Assembly: GCF_000517085.1 (NCBI RefSeq)
Contig: NZ_KI912107.1
Coordinates: forward strand, 1,116,398-1,180,397
DNA from: Saccharicrinis fermentans DSM 9555 = JCM 21142
GTDB taxonomy: Bacteria > Bacteroidota > Bacteroidia > Bacteroidales > Marinilabiliaceae
Direction: 5' to 3'
DNA: 64,000 nt
Below, one piece after another: positions 9,642 to 16,899 of the stretch. A model generated the notes under the pieces. The model made no database searches and was not told where the DNA came from. It saw only the letters and a program-made list of their open reading frames with translations. Position 1 is the first letter of the stretch. Each line of letters starts with the position of its first letter. A program made the position numbers and the translations under genes.

Positions 9642-10403
9642 ATGAGCGATAATAAAATCATAGAAATAAAAGATCTCCATAAGAATTATCAAGTGGGAGA
9701 TGAGACTGTTAAGGCGCTTAGAGGGGTGGACTTATTGATTACCAAAGGTGAGTTTGTGGCCATAATGGGAACCAGTGGATCGGGAAAATCTACCTTGCTT
9801 AATATATTGGGGTGTCTCGACAAGGCTTCACAGGGTGATTATTGGCTCGATGGGATCAATGTAAAAACCCTAAAAAGAAATCAACTGGCAGAGATAAGGA
9901 GTACCAAGCTGGGCTTTGTTTTTCAATCTTATAACTTATTGCCCCGAACAACCGCTTTGGAAAATGTGGAGCTGCCGCTGTTGTATAACCCTCAAATTAA
10001 TAGCAAGTTAAGAAGGGAAAAGGCAGAGGCTGCCTTGGAGGCTGTAGGTCTGAAAGATAGAATGAAACATTTGTCTAATCAGATGTCTGGTGGCCAACAA
10101 CAACGGGTGGCTATCGCACGATCGATCGTGAATGACCCTGTGATTATATTGGCCGATGAGGCTACAGGTAACTTGGATACTCGTACGTCATTTGAAATTA
10201 TGGCTTTGTTTCAAGAGTTGAATCAAAAGGGTATCACCATTGGCTTTGTAACACATGAGCCGGATATTGCTGCTTTTACAAAAAGGAATATATTGTTTAG
10301 AGATGGGCGTCTTATAAAGGATTTTAGAACAGAGAATCCACTGAGTGCTCAAAAGGCCATTGAGGCCTTGAAAAATGATGATTATATATTGAACCAAGTG
10401 TAG
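9642..10403 (+). CDS. ABC transporter ATP-binding protein, MacB/LolD type
   Basis: 253 residues. Walker [10 protein letters not shown] (about 43-51), Q-loop [11 protein letters not shown], signature [15 protein letters not shown], Walker [14 protein letters not shown] and the H-loop THE are all present and intact. The [16 protein letters not shown] segment after the Q-loop is typical of the MacB/LolD/FtsE-like exporters. Unlike E. coli MacB, ATPase and permease are separate genes, as is usual in Bacteroidota. The gene lies 106 bases after the adaptor and 174 before the permease, all in the same direction, so one operon is likely. Confidence 0.94.
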   Translation: MSDNKIIEIKDLHKNYQVGDETVKALRGVDLLITKGEFVAIMGTSGSGKSTLLNILGCLDKASQGDYWLDGINVKTLKRNQLAEIRSTKLGFVFQSYNLLPRTTALENVELPLLYNPQINSKLRREKAEAALEAVGLKDRMKHLSNQMSGGQQQRVAIARSIVNDPVIILADEATGNLDTRTSFEIMALFQELNQKGITIGFVTHEPDIAAFTKRNILFRDGRLIKDFRTENPLSAQKAIEALKNDDYILNQV

Positions 10404-10577
10404 GAGTGAATAGTCCTTGGTGGGCAAGAGTAGATGGGGATTGTTCTTGAGTTTCACTTTATTGAATGTATTGGTATGAAAGTCAAGAGAGAGAATGAGT
10501 CTTGAGAAAACTTCTGATATACTAGAAGAATTAATGTGTTGGTATGGTTTGGGTCATTAAATAATAAAATTAAGCGG

Positions 10578-11798
10578 ATGAAATTTGTAAATCTTTTTAA
10601 AATAGCCATTGCAGCTATTAAGAGAAATAAAATGAGATCTTTTCTGACTATGTTGGGTATTGTCATTGGGGTAGGAGCCGTGATTACCATGTTGGCTATT
10701 GGTCAAGGGTCCAATGAAAGTATTAAATCAAGTATTGCTTCCATGGGAACCAACCTGATAAATGTGATGCCGGCCAGTAGAAACAAAGGTGGAGTGCAGC
10801 AAGGACGAACATCGTCACAAACCTTGAAAGAGAAGGATGTGGCTTATTTGAAGAAAAATAGTACTCTCCTGGAGGCTGTGTCTCCAGGAATGAAAGGTTC
10901 TGGTCAGGTAGTATATGGATCAAATAATTGGCCAACGGAGATAAGTGGTGGCAATGAAGAATATGCCCAGATAAAAAAATATGAGATTAGCACAGGACGG
11001 TTTTATAACAGTCAGGAAATAAAGACAGCTGCTAAGGTATGTGTGTTAGGGCAAACGGTGGTGGAGAATGTTTTTGGTGTGGGGGTGGATCCCATTGGAG
11101 AGAGTATTCGGTTTGATAATATTCCCTTTAAAGTAATTGGAACTTTTAAGGAGAAAGGAAATAATACATTCGGCCAGGATCAGGACGATATGATTTTGGC
11201 TCCTTATTCGACGATCATGAAAAGAATTACCCGTGAAACCCACTTGCGTGATATTGTGATATCGGCTAAGGATGAAAATCAAATTGATGAAGCAAGTTCT
11301 GAGATAGAAACCTTATTGCGTGAATCGCATAAGCTGAAAGATGCAGAGGATAATGATTTTGAAATTCGTACGCAAGATGAATTGATTAGTAATTTTGGTT
11401 CTATTTCTGAAATGATGTTGGTTCTATTGGGCTCTATATCAGCTATCTCATTAGTGGTGGGAGGAATTGGGATTATGAATATTATGTATGTGTCGGTTAC
11501 AGAGCGTACTCGGGAAATAGGCTTGCGTTTGGCCATAGGAGGTAAAGGAAAGGATATATTGATGCAATTCTTATTGGAAGCTATCTTATTGAGTGTGTTG
11601 GGGGGGATTATTGGTGTAATACTGGGATATGTGGCTTCCAACGCAGTAGAAAGTATTTTGAATTGGCCCGTATTGGTTACTTCTGACTCGGTGGTATTAT
11701 CTTTTTTGGTATGTTCCTTTATTGGTGTGTTTTTTGGATGGTATCCTGCGCGTAAAGCTTCGGCTTTGGATCCAATAGTGGCCTTGCGTCATGAGTAA
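10578..11798 (+). CDS. macB: ABC transporter permease, MacB/FtsX type
   Basis: The ATG at 10578 gives 406 residues; a GTG at 10536 would add 14 residues with no family support. Layout is one N-terminal transmembrane helix (LTMLGIVIGVGAVITMLAIG), a large periplasmic MacB_PCD domain (about 45-270), and a C-terminal FtsX bundle of three helices with the conserved VGGIGIMNIMYVSVTERTREIG and the closing YPARKASALDPIVALRHE. This is the mechanotransmission permease of the tripartite pump. The histidine kinase gene starts 24 bases after the stop, suggesting that pump and two-component system are co-transcribed. Confidence 0.93.
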   Translation: MKFVNLFKIAIAAIKRNKMRSFLTMLGIVIGVGAVITMLAIGQGSNESIKSSIASMGTNLINVMPASRNKGGVQQGRTSSQTLKEKDVAYLKKNSTLLEAVSPGMKGSGQVVYGSNNWPTEISGGNEEYAQIKKYEISTGRFYNSQEIKTAAKVCVLGQTVVENVFGVGVDPIGESIRFDNIPFKVIGTFKEKGNNTFGQDQDDMILAPYSTIMKRITRETHLRDIVISAKDENQIDEASSEIETLLRESHKLKDAEDNDFEIRTQDELISNFGSISEMMLVLLGSISAISLVVGGIGIMNIMYVSVTERTREIGLRLAIGGKGKDILMQFLLEAILLSVLGGIIGVILGYVASNAVESILNWPVLVTSDSVVLSFLVCSFIGVFFGWYPARKASALDPIVALRHE

Positions 11799-11822
11799 TT
11801 AAAATTATTTTATCTTTATCGC

Positions 11823-12893
11823 ATGCAAATTCATATATCAAAATTCAGATCATGGTTACCGCATATACTTGGTATTTTGTTTGTCATGACCATACCTTTG
11901 TTTGTGTTTGACCAATCAGATAATCGCCTTGTCTTTTGGAAATATGGCTATTATTATCAAATGATATTTATGATGGCGGCCTTTTATACCAATTACCTCT
12001 TAATAGTGCCCCGACTATACTTTTTAAAGAGAAAGTGGTATTTTTTTGTCACTATTTTTTTATTTGCCATAGCTACTATCATATTGGTGCAAATGGGGTA
12101 TGAAATACTGGATTTTGAGGGGGTGAGAGAGCGTCTGGCTTTAAAAAGAATGGAGTCTGCTCGAAAAGTGGCCAATTTCACTATACATCCCAAGCTTATT
12201 GATAATTTTTATTTACTTGTTTTGGTGCTTAGCGCAAGTACCGGAATAGCCATTATTAAACAGCTTAATCATAGCGAAAAAATGCAGCATGAAAAAGAAA
12301 AGGCACATAAAGATACGGAACTGGCATTCTTGAAGAATCAAATAAGTCCCCATTTTTTTTTCAATGCTTTGAATAATATTTATGCGCTTATAGCTATTGA
12401 TGGAGATAAAGCTCAGCGTTCTGTTGAAAAACTGTCTGCTTTAATGCGTTATCTAATATATGAATCGGATATTAAAACCATTGCATTGAGTAAAGAGTTT
12501 GCGTTTATTCAAAACTATATCGATCTGATGAGGCAACGTTTAAGCTCAAAAGTACAACTGGATGTGAATATTACGCATAAGCATCCGCAGACGCATATTC
12601 CTCCCTTATTGTTTATTCCATTTATTGAAAATGCCTTTAAGCATGGTGTAAGTTATCGTGAGAAGTCTTTTATTGAAATAGGTTTAAAGGAAGAGAATAA
12701 ACAGATTATTTTTACTTGTAATAACAGTGTGCCTACGAAAAAGAATGTAGATGATAGTAAGAGTGGTGGACTGGGTATTGTTAATATAAAAAAACGTTTG
12801 CATTTGATTTATGGGGATAGGGCTGTTTTAAAAATGGATGAGGATGAGAATGTATTTAGCGTTTGTTTAATAGTTCCATTGGAAGCTTGTTAA
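11823..12893 (+). CDS. LytS-like sensor histidine kinase (His_kinase PF06580 family)
   Basis: 356 residues. Four hydrophobic segments in the first 150 residues, with no obvious periplasmic sensor domain, are followed by a coiled linker and the family H-box FLKNQISPHFFFNALNNIY. The ATPase part has FIENAFKHG (N-box) and SGGLGIVNIKKRL (G-box). Such kinases pair with LytTR regulators, and the cognate gene at 14277 is the next cellular gene, now separated by an IS110-family element. The 24-base gap to the permease suggests that the pump genes and this pair originally formed one operon. The signal is probably membrane- or substrate-related, but this is inferred from context only. Confidence 0.92.
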   Translation: MQIHISKFRSWLPHILGILFVMTIPLFVFDQSDNRLVFWKYGYYYQMIFMMAAFYTNYLLIVPRLYFLKRKWYFFVTIFLFAIATIILVQMGYEILDFEGVRERLALKRMESARKVANFTIHPKLIDNFYLLVLVLSASTGIAIIKQLNHSEKMQHEKEKAHKDTELAFLKNQISPHFFFNALNNIYALIAIDGDKAQRSVEKLSALMRYLIYESDIKTIALSKEFAFIQNYIDLMRQRLSSKVQLDVNITHKHPQTHIPPLLFIPFIENAFKHGVSYREKSFIEIGLKEENKQIIFTCNNSVPTKKNVDDSKSGGLGIVNIKKRLHLIYGDRAVLKMDEDENVFSVCLIVPLEAC

Positions 12894-13036
12894 GAAATTA
12901 TTTGAGAATATGACTGTTTTTACTCATGATAAAGTAGCATGAAAGCGCTGTTCTTGCACTGAAGGATGATGAATGTTGGCGAGTTCCATATGACAACTGA
13001 GAAACAAATTATAAACATATCGTTAGTTTGTGGTAC

Positions 13037-13223
13037 GTAAAATATTATTAGAAATGAATAAGAAATAATACCCTTATATTGGTTAAAAAGCTCCATCTGC
13101 TGCGTTAACTTTATTAAACAGATAGATTGAATCTAAGTTTCATATTAAGAACAGCAGATTATTGAGTAAAAGCCAGAGAGTATTTAGGGCAGAACCCACT
13201 ATCACGATGTTAGCCACTCAATA
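13037..13223 (+). ncRNA. Predicted IS110 bridge RNA (target and donor guide loops)
   Basis: The non-coding left end folds into three consecutive hairpins. (1) TATTATT 13043-13049 pairs with AATAATA 13064-13070. (2) ATCTGCTG 13095-13102 pairs with CAGCAGAT 13152-13159; it encloses a two-sided internal loop and an inner hairpin (AGAT 13124-13127 with ATCT 13131-13134). (3) TATTGAGT 13160-13167 pairs with ACTCAATA 13216-13223; it encloses another two-sided loop and an inner GGG/CCC stem (13187-13189, 13195-13197). A 5' hairpin followed by two guide loops just upstream of the transposase is the known IS110 (IS621) bridge RNA layout. A near -7 box (TAGTTTG, 13024-13030) would start RNA near 13037, giving about 187 nt. 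Exact ends are estimates. Confidence 0.75.
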
Positions 13224-13239
13224 CGGAGCATAAAACAAA

Positions 13240-14253
13240 ATGTTTATGCAAGTATATGGAATTGATTTATCAATGGAAAAGTTTGATGTAAACTTTATTG
13301 ACAAGAATGGAAAAGAAAAGAAGAAACAAGTGAAGAACAGACTAAGTGCCATATCAAAGTTCTTAGAGAACGTATCAGAAGATGCCGTATTGTGTGTTGA
13401 GCATACAGGTTCCTATGGAGACTTATTGGTTTATTTATGCAACCAGTTAGGAATAGATATAGCCTTGATACCGGGTTATACCATAAAGCATAGCCTAGGT
13501 ATGATAAAGGGAAAGTCTGATGATATAGATGCCGCTAGAATACGAGAATATGGAGAGCGATTCTTTGATAAGTTAAAATACAAGCAGTACGATTCAGAAG
13601 AGATAGTTGAATTGAAAAGTTTGTATACACTGCGTTCTCAATTAGTGAAGGCAAGAAAGGTTTTAAGAACAGGAGAGCACGGTCGTTCCAATGTGCCCAT
13701 ACAAAGCGTAAGTGCACATAAATATGCAGATAAAGCTATATTCAATTTAAACAAAGAGATAGAAGAAGTAGAAAGTGAAATAGAAGCTATAATAACGGCA
13801 AACAATGAACTGAACGACAATTATGAACTAGTTGTCAGCGTAAAAGGAATAGGGCCTGTTATAGCCACGGATTTGATTATTAAAACAGGGAACTTTCTTG
13901 TGATTGACACCGCTCGAAAGGCATCTTCATATGTGGGGATTTGCCCTTTCCCCAATGCGTCAGGAAAGATGGTCGGCAAAGCAAAAATAAGCCCGTTTGG
14001 AGATCGAAAACTAAAGGCTCTCCTTTATATGGGTGCTAAGTCTGCTGTCAAGCACAATAAAGAATATAGGCTGTATTACGAAAAGAAAAAGTTAGAGGGC
14101 AAACCTCATTATTTAATTATGAATAATGTGTCAAATAAAATGTTGAGAACAATTTATAGCGTTGTAAAAAATAAAACGCCTTACAGTCAAGATTACATAT
14201 GTCTTGACCCGAGAGAGAAAAATATTAATAGCTCCACTGAAATAGTGGCTTAA
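13240..14253 (+). CDS. IS110-family transposase (bridge-RNA-guided recombinase)
   Basis: 337 residues. The N-terminal RuvC-like DEDD domain shows YGIDLSMEKFDV (D9), CVEHTGSYG (E54) and KSDDIDAARIREYG (D94/D95, D97). The C-terminal Tnp_20 domain shows VVSVKGIGPVIATDLI, ASSYVGICPFPNASG and KISPFGDRKLKALLYMGAKS, with Ser251 in the position of the catalytic serine. All key residues are intact, so the element may be active. Starts at ATG 13240; ATG 13246 is an alternative. IS110 transposases excise as circles and integrate at sites set by an RNA encoded in the element's own non-coding end, which here lies immediately upstream. Confidence 0.96.
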   Translation: MFMQVYGIDLSMEKFDVNFIDKNGKEKKKQVKNRLSAISKFLENVSEDAVLCVEHTGSYGDLLVYLCNQLGIDIALIPGYTIKHSLGMIKGKSDDIDAARIREYGERFFDKLKYKQYDSEEIVELKSLYTLRSQLVKARKVLRTGEHGRSNVPIQSVSAHKYADKAIFNLNKEIEEVESEIEAIITANNELNDNYELVVSVKGIGPVIATDLIIKTGNFLVIDTARKASSYVGICPFPNASGKMVGKAKISPFGDRKLKALLYMGAKSAVKHNKEYRLYYEKKKLEGKPHYLIMNNVSNKMLRTIYSVVKNKTPYSQDYICLDPREKNINSSTEIVA

Positions 14254-14276
14254 AAATTTGTAATTAATTAGAGTAT

Positions 14277-15008
14277 ATGAAAAAAATTAGCTGTATTGCC
14301 ATCGATGATGAGCCGTTGGCCCTGGGGTTGATTGTGTCGCATATTAATAGAACACCTTTTTTAGAACTTAAAGGCCAGTTTGATAACCCTATAGATGCTA
14401 TGGAATATTTGCAGAGCAATCCGGTTCAGTTAATCTATTTGGATATTCAGATGCCAGATTTTACAGGTGTTGATTTTGCACGTACTTTGGATGAAAATTG
14501 TAAGGTGATATTTACCACCGCATATGAAAAATATGCGGTAGAGGGCTTTCGGCTTCACGCATTAGGGTATCTATTGAAACCGGTGAGTTATGAGGTTTTT
14601 TTGGATGCTACCCAGCATGCACAGAAGCATTTTAATTGGATAGATCTGGCCATGCAACAGCCCGACAAACAGCTAAGGTCCGATGAGGATTATTTATTTG
14701 TGAAAGCCAATGCGCAGTTAAAACGAATAAATTACGGAGATATTCTTTATCTGGAGGGATTGAAAGATTATGTAAAACTTTATACCGAAACGGAACAAAC
14801 ACCCATTGTGTTTTATGCAACAATGAAATCGGTGGAACAACGCTTGCCTTCTGATCGCTTTATGCGTGTTCATCGCTCTTTTATTGTGAATCTTGAAAAA
14901 ATTACCACCATTGAACGTTATCGAATTATCTTTGGTAAAGAACGCATTCCCATAAGCAAGCAATATAAAGAAGTCTTTGATGAATTTGTCAAAAAAAAGT
15001 TTCTTTAG
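14277..15008 (+). CDS. LytTR family response regulator
   Basis: 243 residues: an N-terminal receiver domain (acidic pair D10/D11, phospho-acceptor D56 in IYLDIQMPD, KPVSY near 102) and a C-terminal LytTR DNA-binding domain (about 140-240, with ILYLEGLKDYVKLYT and FMRVHRSFIVNLEKI). It is the expected partner of the LytS-like kinase at 11823-12893. Its ATG lies directly after the predicted AT core of the IS110-family element, so its original upstream region has been replaced by the element's AT-rich right end, while the coding sequence is untouched. Expression may now depend on read-through from the kinase or on transcription from the element. Confidence 0.94.
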   Translation: MKKISCIAIDDEPLALGLIVSHINRTPFLELKGQFDNPIDAMEYLQSNPVQLIYLDIQMPDFTGVDFARTLDENCKVIFTTAYEKYAVEGFRLHALGYLLKPVSYEVFLDATQHAQKHFNWIDLAMQQPDKQLRSDEDYLFVKANAQLKRINYGDILYLEGLKDYVKLYTETEQTPIVFYATMKSVEQRLPSDRFMRVHRSFIVNLEKITTIERYRIIFGKERIPISKQYKEVFDEFVKKKFL

Positions 15009-15095
15009 CCTGGCAGACTATGGAAGAAGCAAAACTTTAGGGTGTTTGTATGTTTTCCTTGGAGCAAGCTTATTATTGCTGGCGCGAAGGTGTTT

Positions 15096-15404
15096 TTAGA
15101 TGCTTACTTCATATGCTCCTTCAAAGAAACATTTGTGCTCCAAGTTAAACCGACCTTTGAATCTGCCTTTGGAATAAATGTCACTTTTTGAATGATGCTT
15201 GTTGTGTTCTATTAATTTGCAATGAAAATCTGCCACAACATTCACCGTACCATCTGCTTCGTCGCTATGATATATATAGGTTCCATATAGGTTGTGTAAA
15301 TCTGAATCCAGTAATTCACAGTTTAGCTCTACACTATAGGGTACTATCTTGCCATTTAATAATTCATAAATCAATTGTTTTATATCTAACTCAATATATT
15401 CCAT
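15096..15404 (-). CDS. Hypothetical protein of about 102 residues
   Basis: The ATG at 15404 begins MEYIELDIKQLIYELLNGKI; a TTG four codons earlier is less likely. The protein is hydrophilic, has no signal peptide or membrane segment, and looks like a small cytoplasmic alpha/beta domain with several His residues (HKHHSK). I do not recognise a family. A TAnnTTTG box lies 21 bases upstream and codon use resembles the neighbours, which supports a real gene. It is transcribed against the response regulator and stands alone. Confidence 0.6.
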   Translation of the reverse strand: MEYIELDIKQLIYELLNGKIVPYSVELNCELLDSDLHNLYGTYIYHSDEADGTVNVVADFHCKLIEHNKHHSKSDIYSKGRFKGRFNLEHKCFFEGAYEVSI

Positions 15405-15424
15405 CTTTCTTATCAATTTTTGGG

Positions 15425-15432
15425 CAAAGATA
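15425..15432 (-). promoter_or_regulatory. TAnnTTTG -7 box for the small hypothetical gene
   Basis: The minus strand reads TATCTTTG, which predicts a start near 15418 and a leader of about 14 bases to the ATG at 15404. No convincing -33 motif. Confidence 0.45.
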
Positions 15433-15521
15433 TTTAATTCGTGAAATTGACCTTGTTTCTTCTTTGATATTATTTGCTTTTAGGTAGCTTGTTCGCTTGG
15501 CCAGGTACCGCGTTCGTTGTC

Positions 15522-16747
15522 TTATTCCCGGAGCATTCCTTTTACTCTTTCAAAGTTGCCGTCATTGGGTGCCGGTTTTATGTTTAACAAGTGAGCAATC
15601 AAATTGTAAATGTCTACATTTTCAAAGGTGGGGTGAACATAGGCTTTTTTTAATGCAGGTCCCATGGCATAAAAAATGGCATGCATATCTGAATTGATTG
15701 GATCATAACCGTGGGTACCTCCGTGCCAGGCTGTAGGTAATGTATCCCACCCAATACTCCACGATGAATCGGCTACAACTACCAGGTCAGCTGCTCTTTC
15801 TACGTTATTGTAATGCCAGTGCTCGGGCCTTTCCAAGTTCTTCGTTACCTGAATGTGTGCGATATCTTTTAGTTTGTTATAGATTTTGTTGACTTTGTTT
15901 TTTTTAGGTTGTATGAAAACAACGGGATTGCCAGGTATCATATATTCCAAATTCTTTTTCTTTATATATGGTTTTAAATCCACATACCTGTCAGAACTGG
16001 TTGCTCCCATGCCATGGTCGGAAGTTACTATTAAATGAATATTGGGATAGTGGGGTAGCTTTTCTAGTCGATCAAGGAAAGTGCCTAAAAAATGATCTAA
16101 TTTTTGTACCATATCATGTAGCTCCTGGCTTTGGGGACCGTATTGGTGTCCCACACCGTCAGGCTCTGGCAGGTACCACATTAATAAATGGGGCGTTGTG
16201 GAGCTGGTAGCGATAACCAAGAAATAACACTGTCTATTCTGGCTTCCCAAGGAAAGTGATGGTCATATTTTTTCCAAATAGATGGATGCATATCTTGAAT
16301 GGGTGCTTCTGAACCTACCCAATAAAAACAGGCCGCCTTTACTCCTTGTTTTTCGGCGGTATTCCATATGGGTTCTCCGCCATAAAAAGCTTTATTTTCT
16401 ACTGTGCTCCGGTCGGATATTTTGTAGGTAATATCTATTTTTTTGTCATAAAATGAATTGTTGACCAATCCGTGATGTCCTGGGTATAATCCGGTGGCTA
16501 TGGTGTAATGGTTAGGAAAGGTTTTGCTGGGAAAAGAGGGTTGTAAAGAAATGGCCTTGGTGCCTATTTGAGCCATTCGGTCGAAGTTTGGTGTTTCGAT
16601 GTCTTGTGTGTAATCCCAACGAAAACCATCCAGTGATAACACAACGACGTAAGGCTGTGCTTGATGTGAATCCTTTTGTTGCGATTGAATGGGCCAGTAT
16701 ATGAGTAAGTAGCAAATTAAAATAAACGCTGTTTTATAACTTTTCAT
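15522..16747 (-). pseudogene. Frameshifted ectonucleotide pyrophosphatase/phosphodiesterase (alkaline phosphatase superfamily)
   Basis: Two overlapping frames encode one protein. 16747-16181 gives the N-terminal half: a signal peptide, LSLDGFRWD, the nucleophile region FPSKTFPNHY, and GLYPGHHG. 16250-15522 gives the C-terminal half: PDGVGHQYGP, TSDHGMG, and the last His in GGTHGYD. The break is at the GGGG run 16190-16193 on the plus strand. One extra G would join the frames as QRPHLLMWYLPEPDG, matching the family. All metal-binding and catalytic residues survive on one side or the other. The intact product, about 400 residues, would be a secreted nucleotide or phosphodiester hydrolase. The break is either a recent mutation, a phase-variable tract or a sequencing error. 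Confidence 0.88.
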
Positions 16748-16830
16748 GGGGGAGAAATTGATTATAATGAATGTTGTAGAAAACCTCGGTAAGGTGATAA
16801 AATTGAGTAATAAATGTTTTTAATGCAATA

Positions 16831-16858
16831 AGAGGACTCCCTATGAAGGGAGTCCTCT
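16831..16858 (-). terminator. Intrinsic terminator after the Oar-type receptor gene
   Basis: A perfect 11-bp stem (AGAGGACTCCC 16831-16841, GGGAGTCCTCT 16848-16858) with a 6-base loop lies 42 bases past the stop of the receptor gene, with A/T-rich flanks on both sides. Confidence 0.75.
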
Positions 16859-16899
16859 TTGTTAAATATGATATCTAATTCTATAAAAGCATGATATTC

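Larger units (their letters stand above)
13021..14276 (+). mobile_element. IS110-family insertion sequence (about 1256 bp) with predicted AT core
   Basis: The element is bounded by one copy of AT on each side (13019-13020 and 14275-14276). It contains about 220 bases of non-coding left end, one transposase gene and a 23-base right end, with no terminal inverted repeats, as expected for the IS110 group. The boundaries come from matching guide segments of the predicted bridge RNA to the flanks: left junction TAAACAT-AT-CGTTAG, right junction TTAGAGT-AT-ATGAAA. Removing the element would restore TAAACAT-AT-ATGAAA, with the regulator's ATG directly after the core. The ends are predictions; the presence of the element is certain from the transposase. 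Confidence 0.85.

Noticed and set aside
11279-11641. 120-codon antisense frame inside the ABC permease
   Set aside because: It mirrors the FtsX domain on the opposite strand; codon pattern and domain content support only the plus-strand gene.
12899-14280. ATTTGAGAATATGA (12899-12912) and ATTAGAGTATATGA (14267-14280) as a target-site duplication of the IS110-family element
   Set aside because: They differ at two positions, IS110 elements do not make long duplications, and the guide matches give a better boundary with a two-base core at 13019-13020 and 14275-14276.
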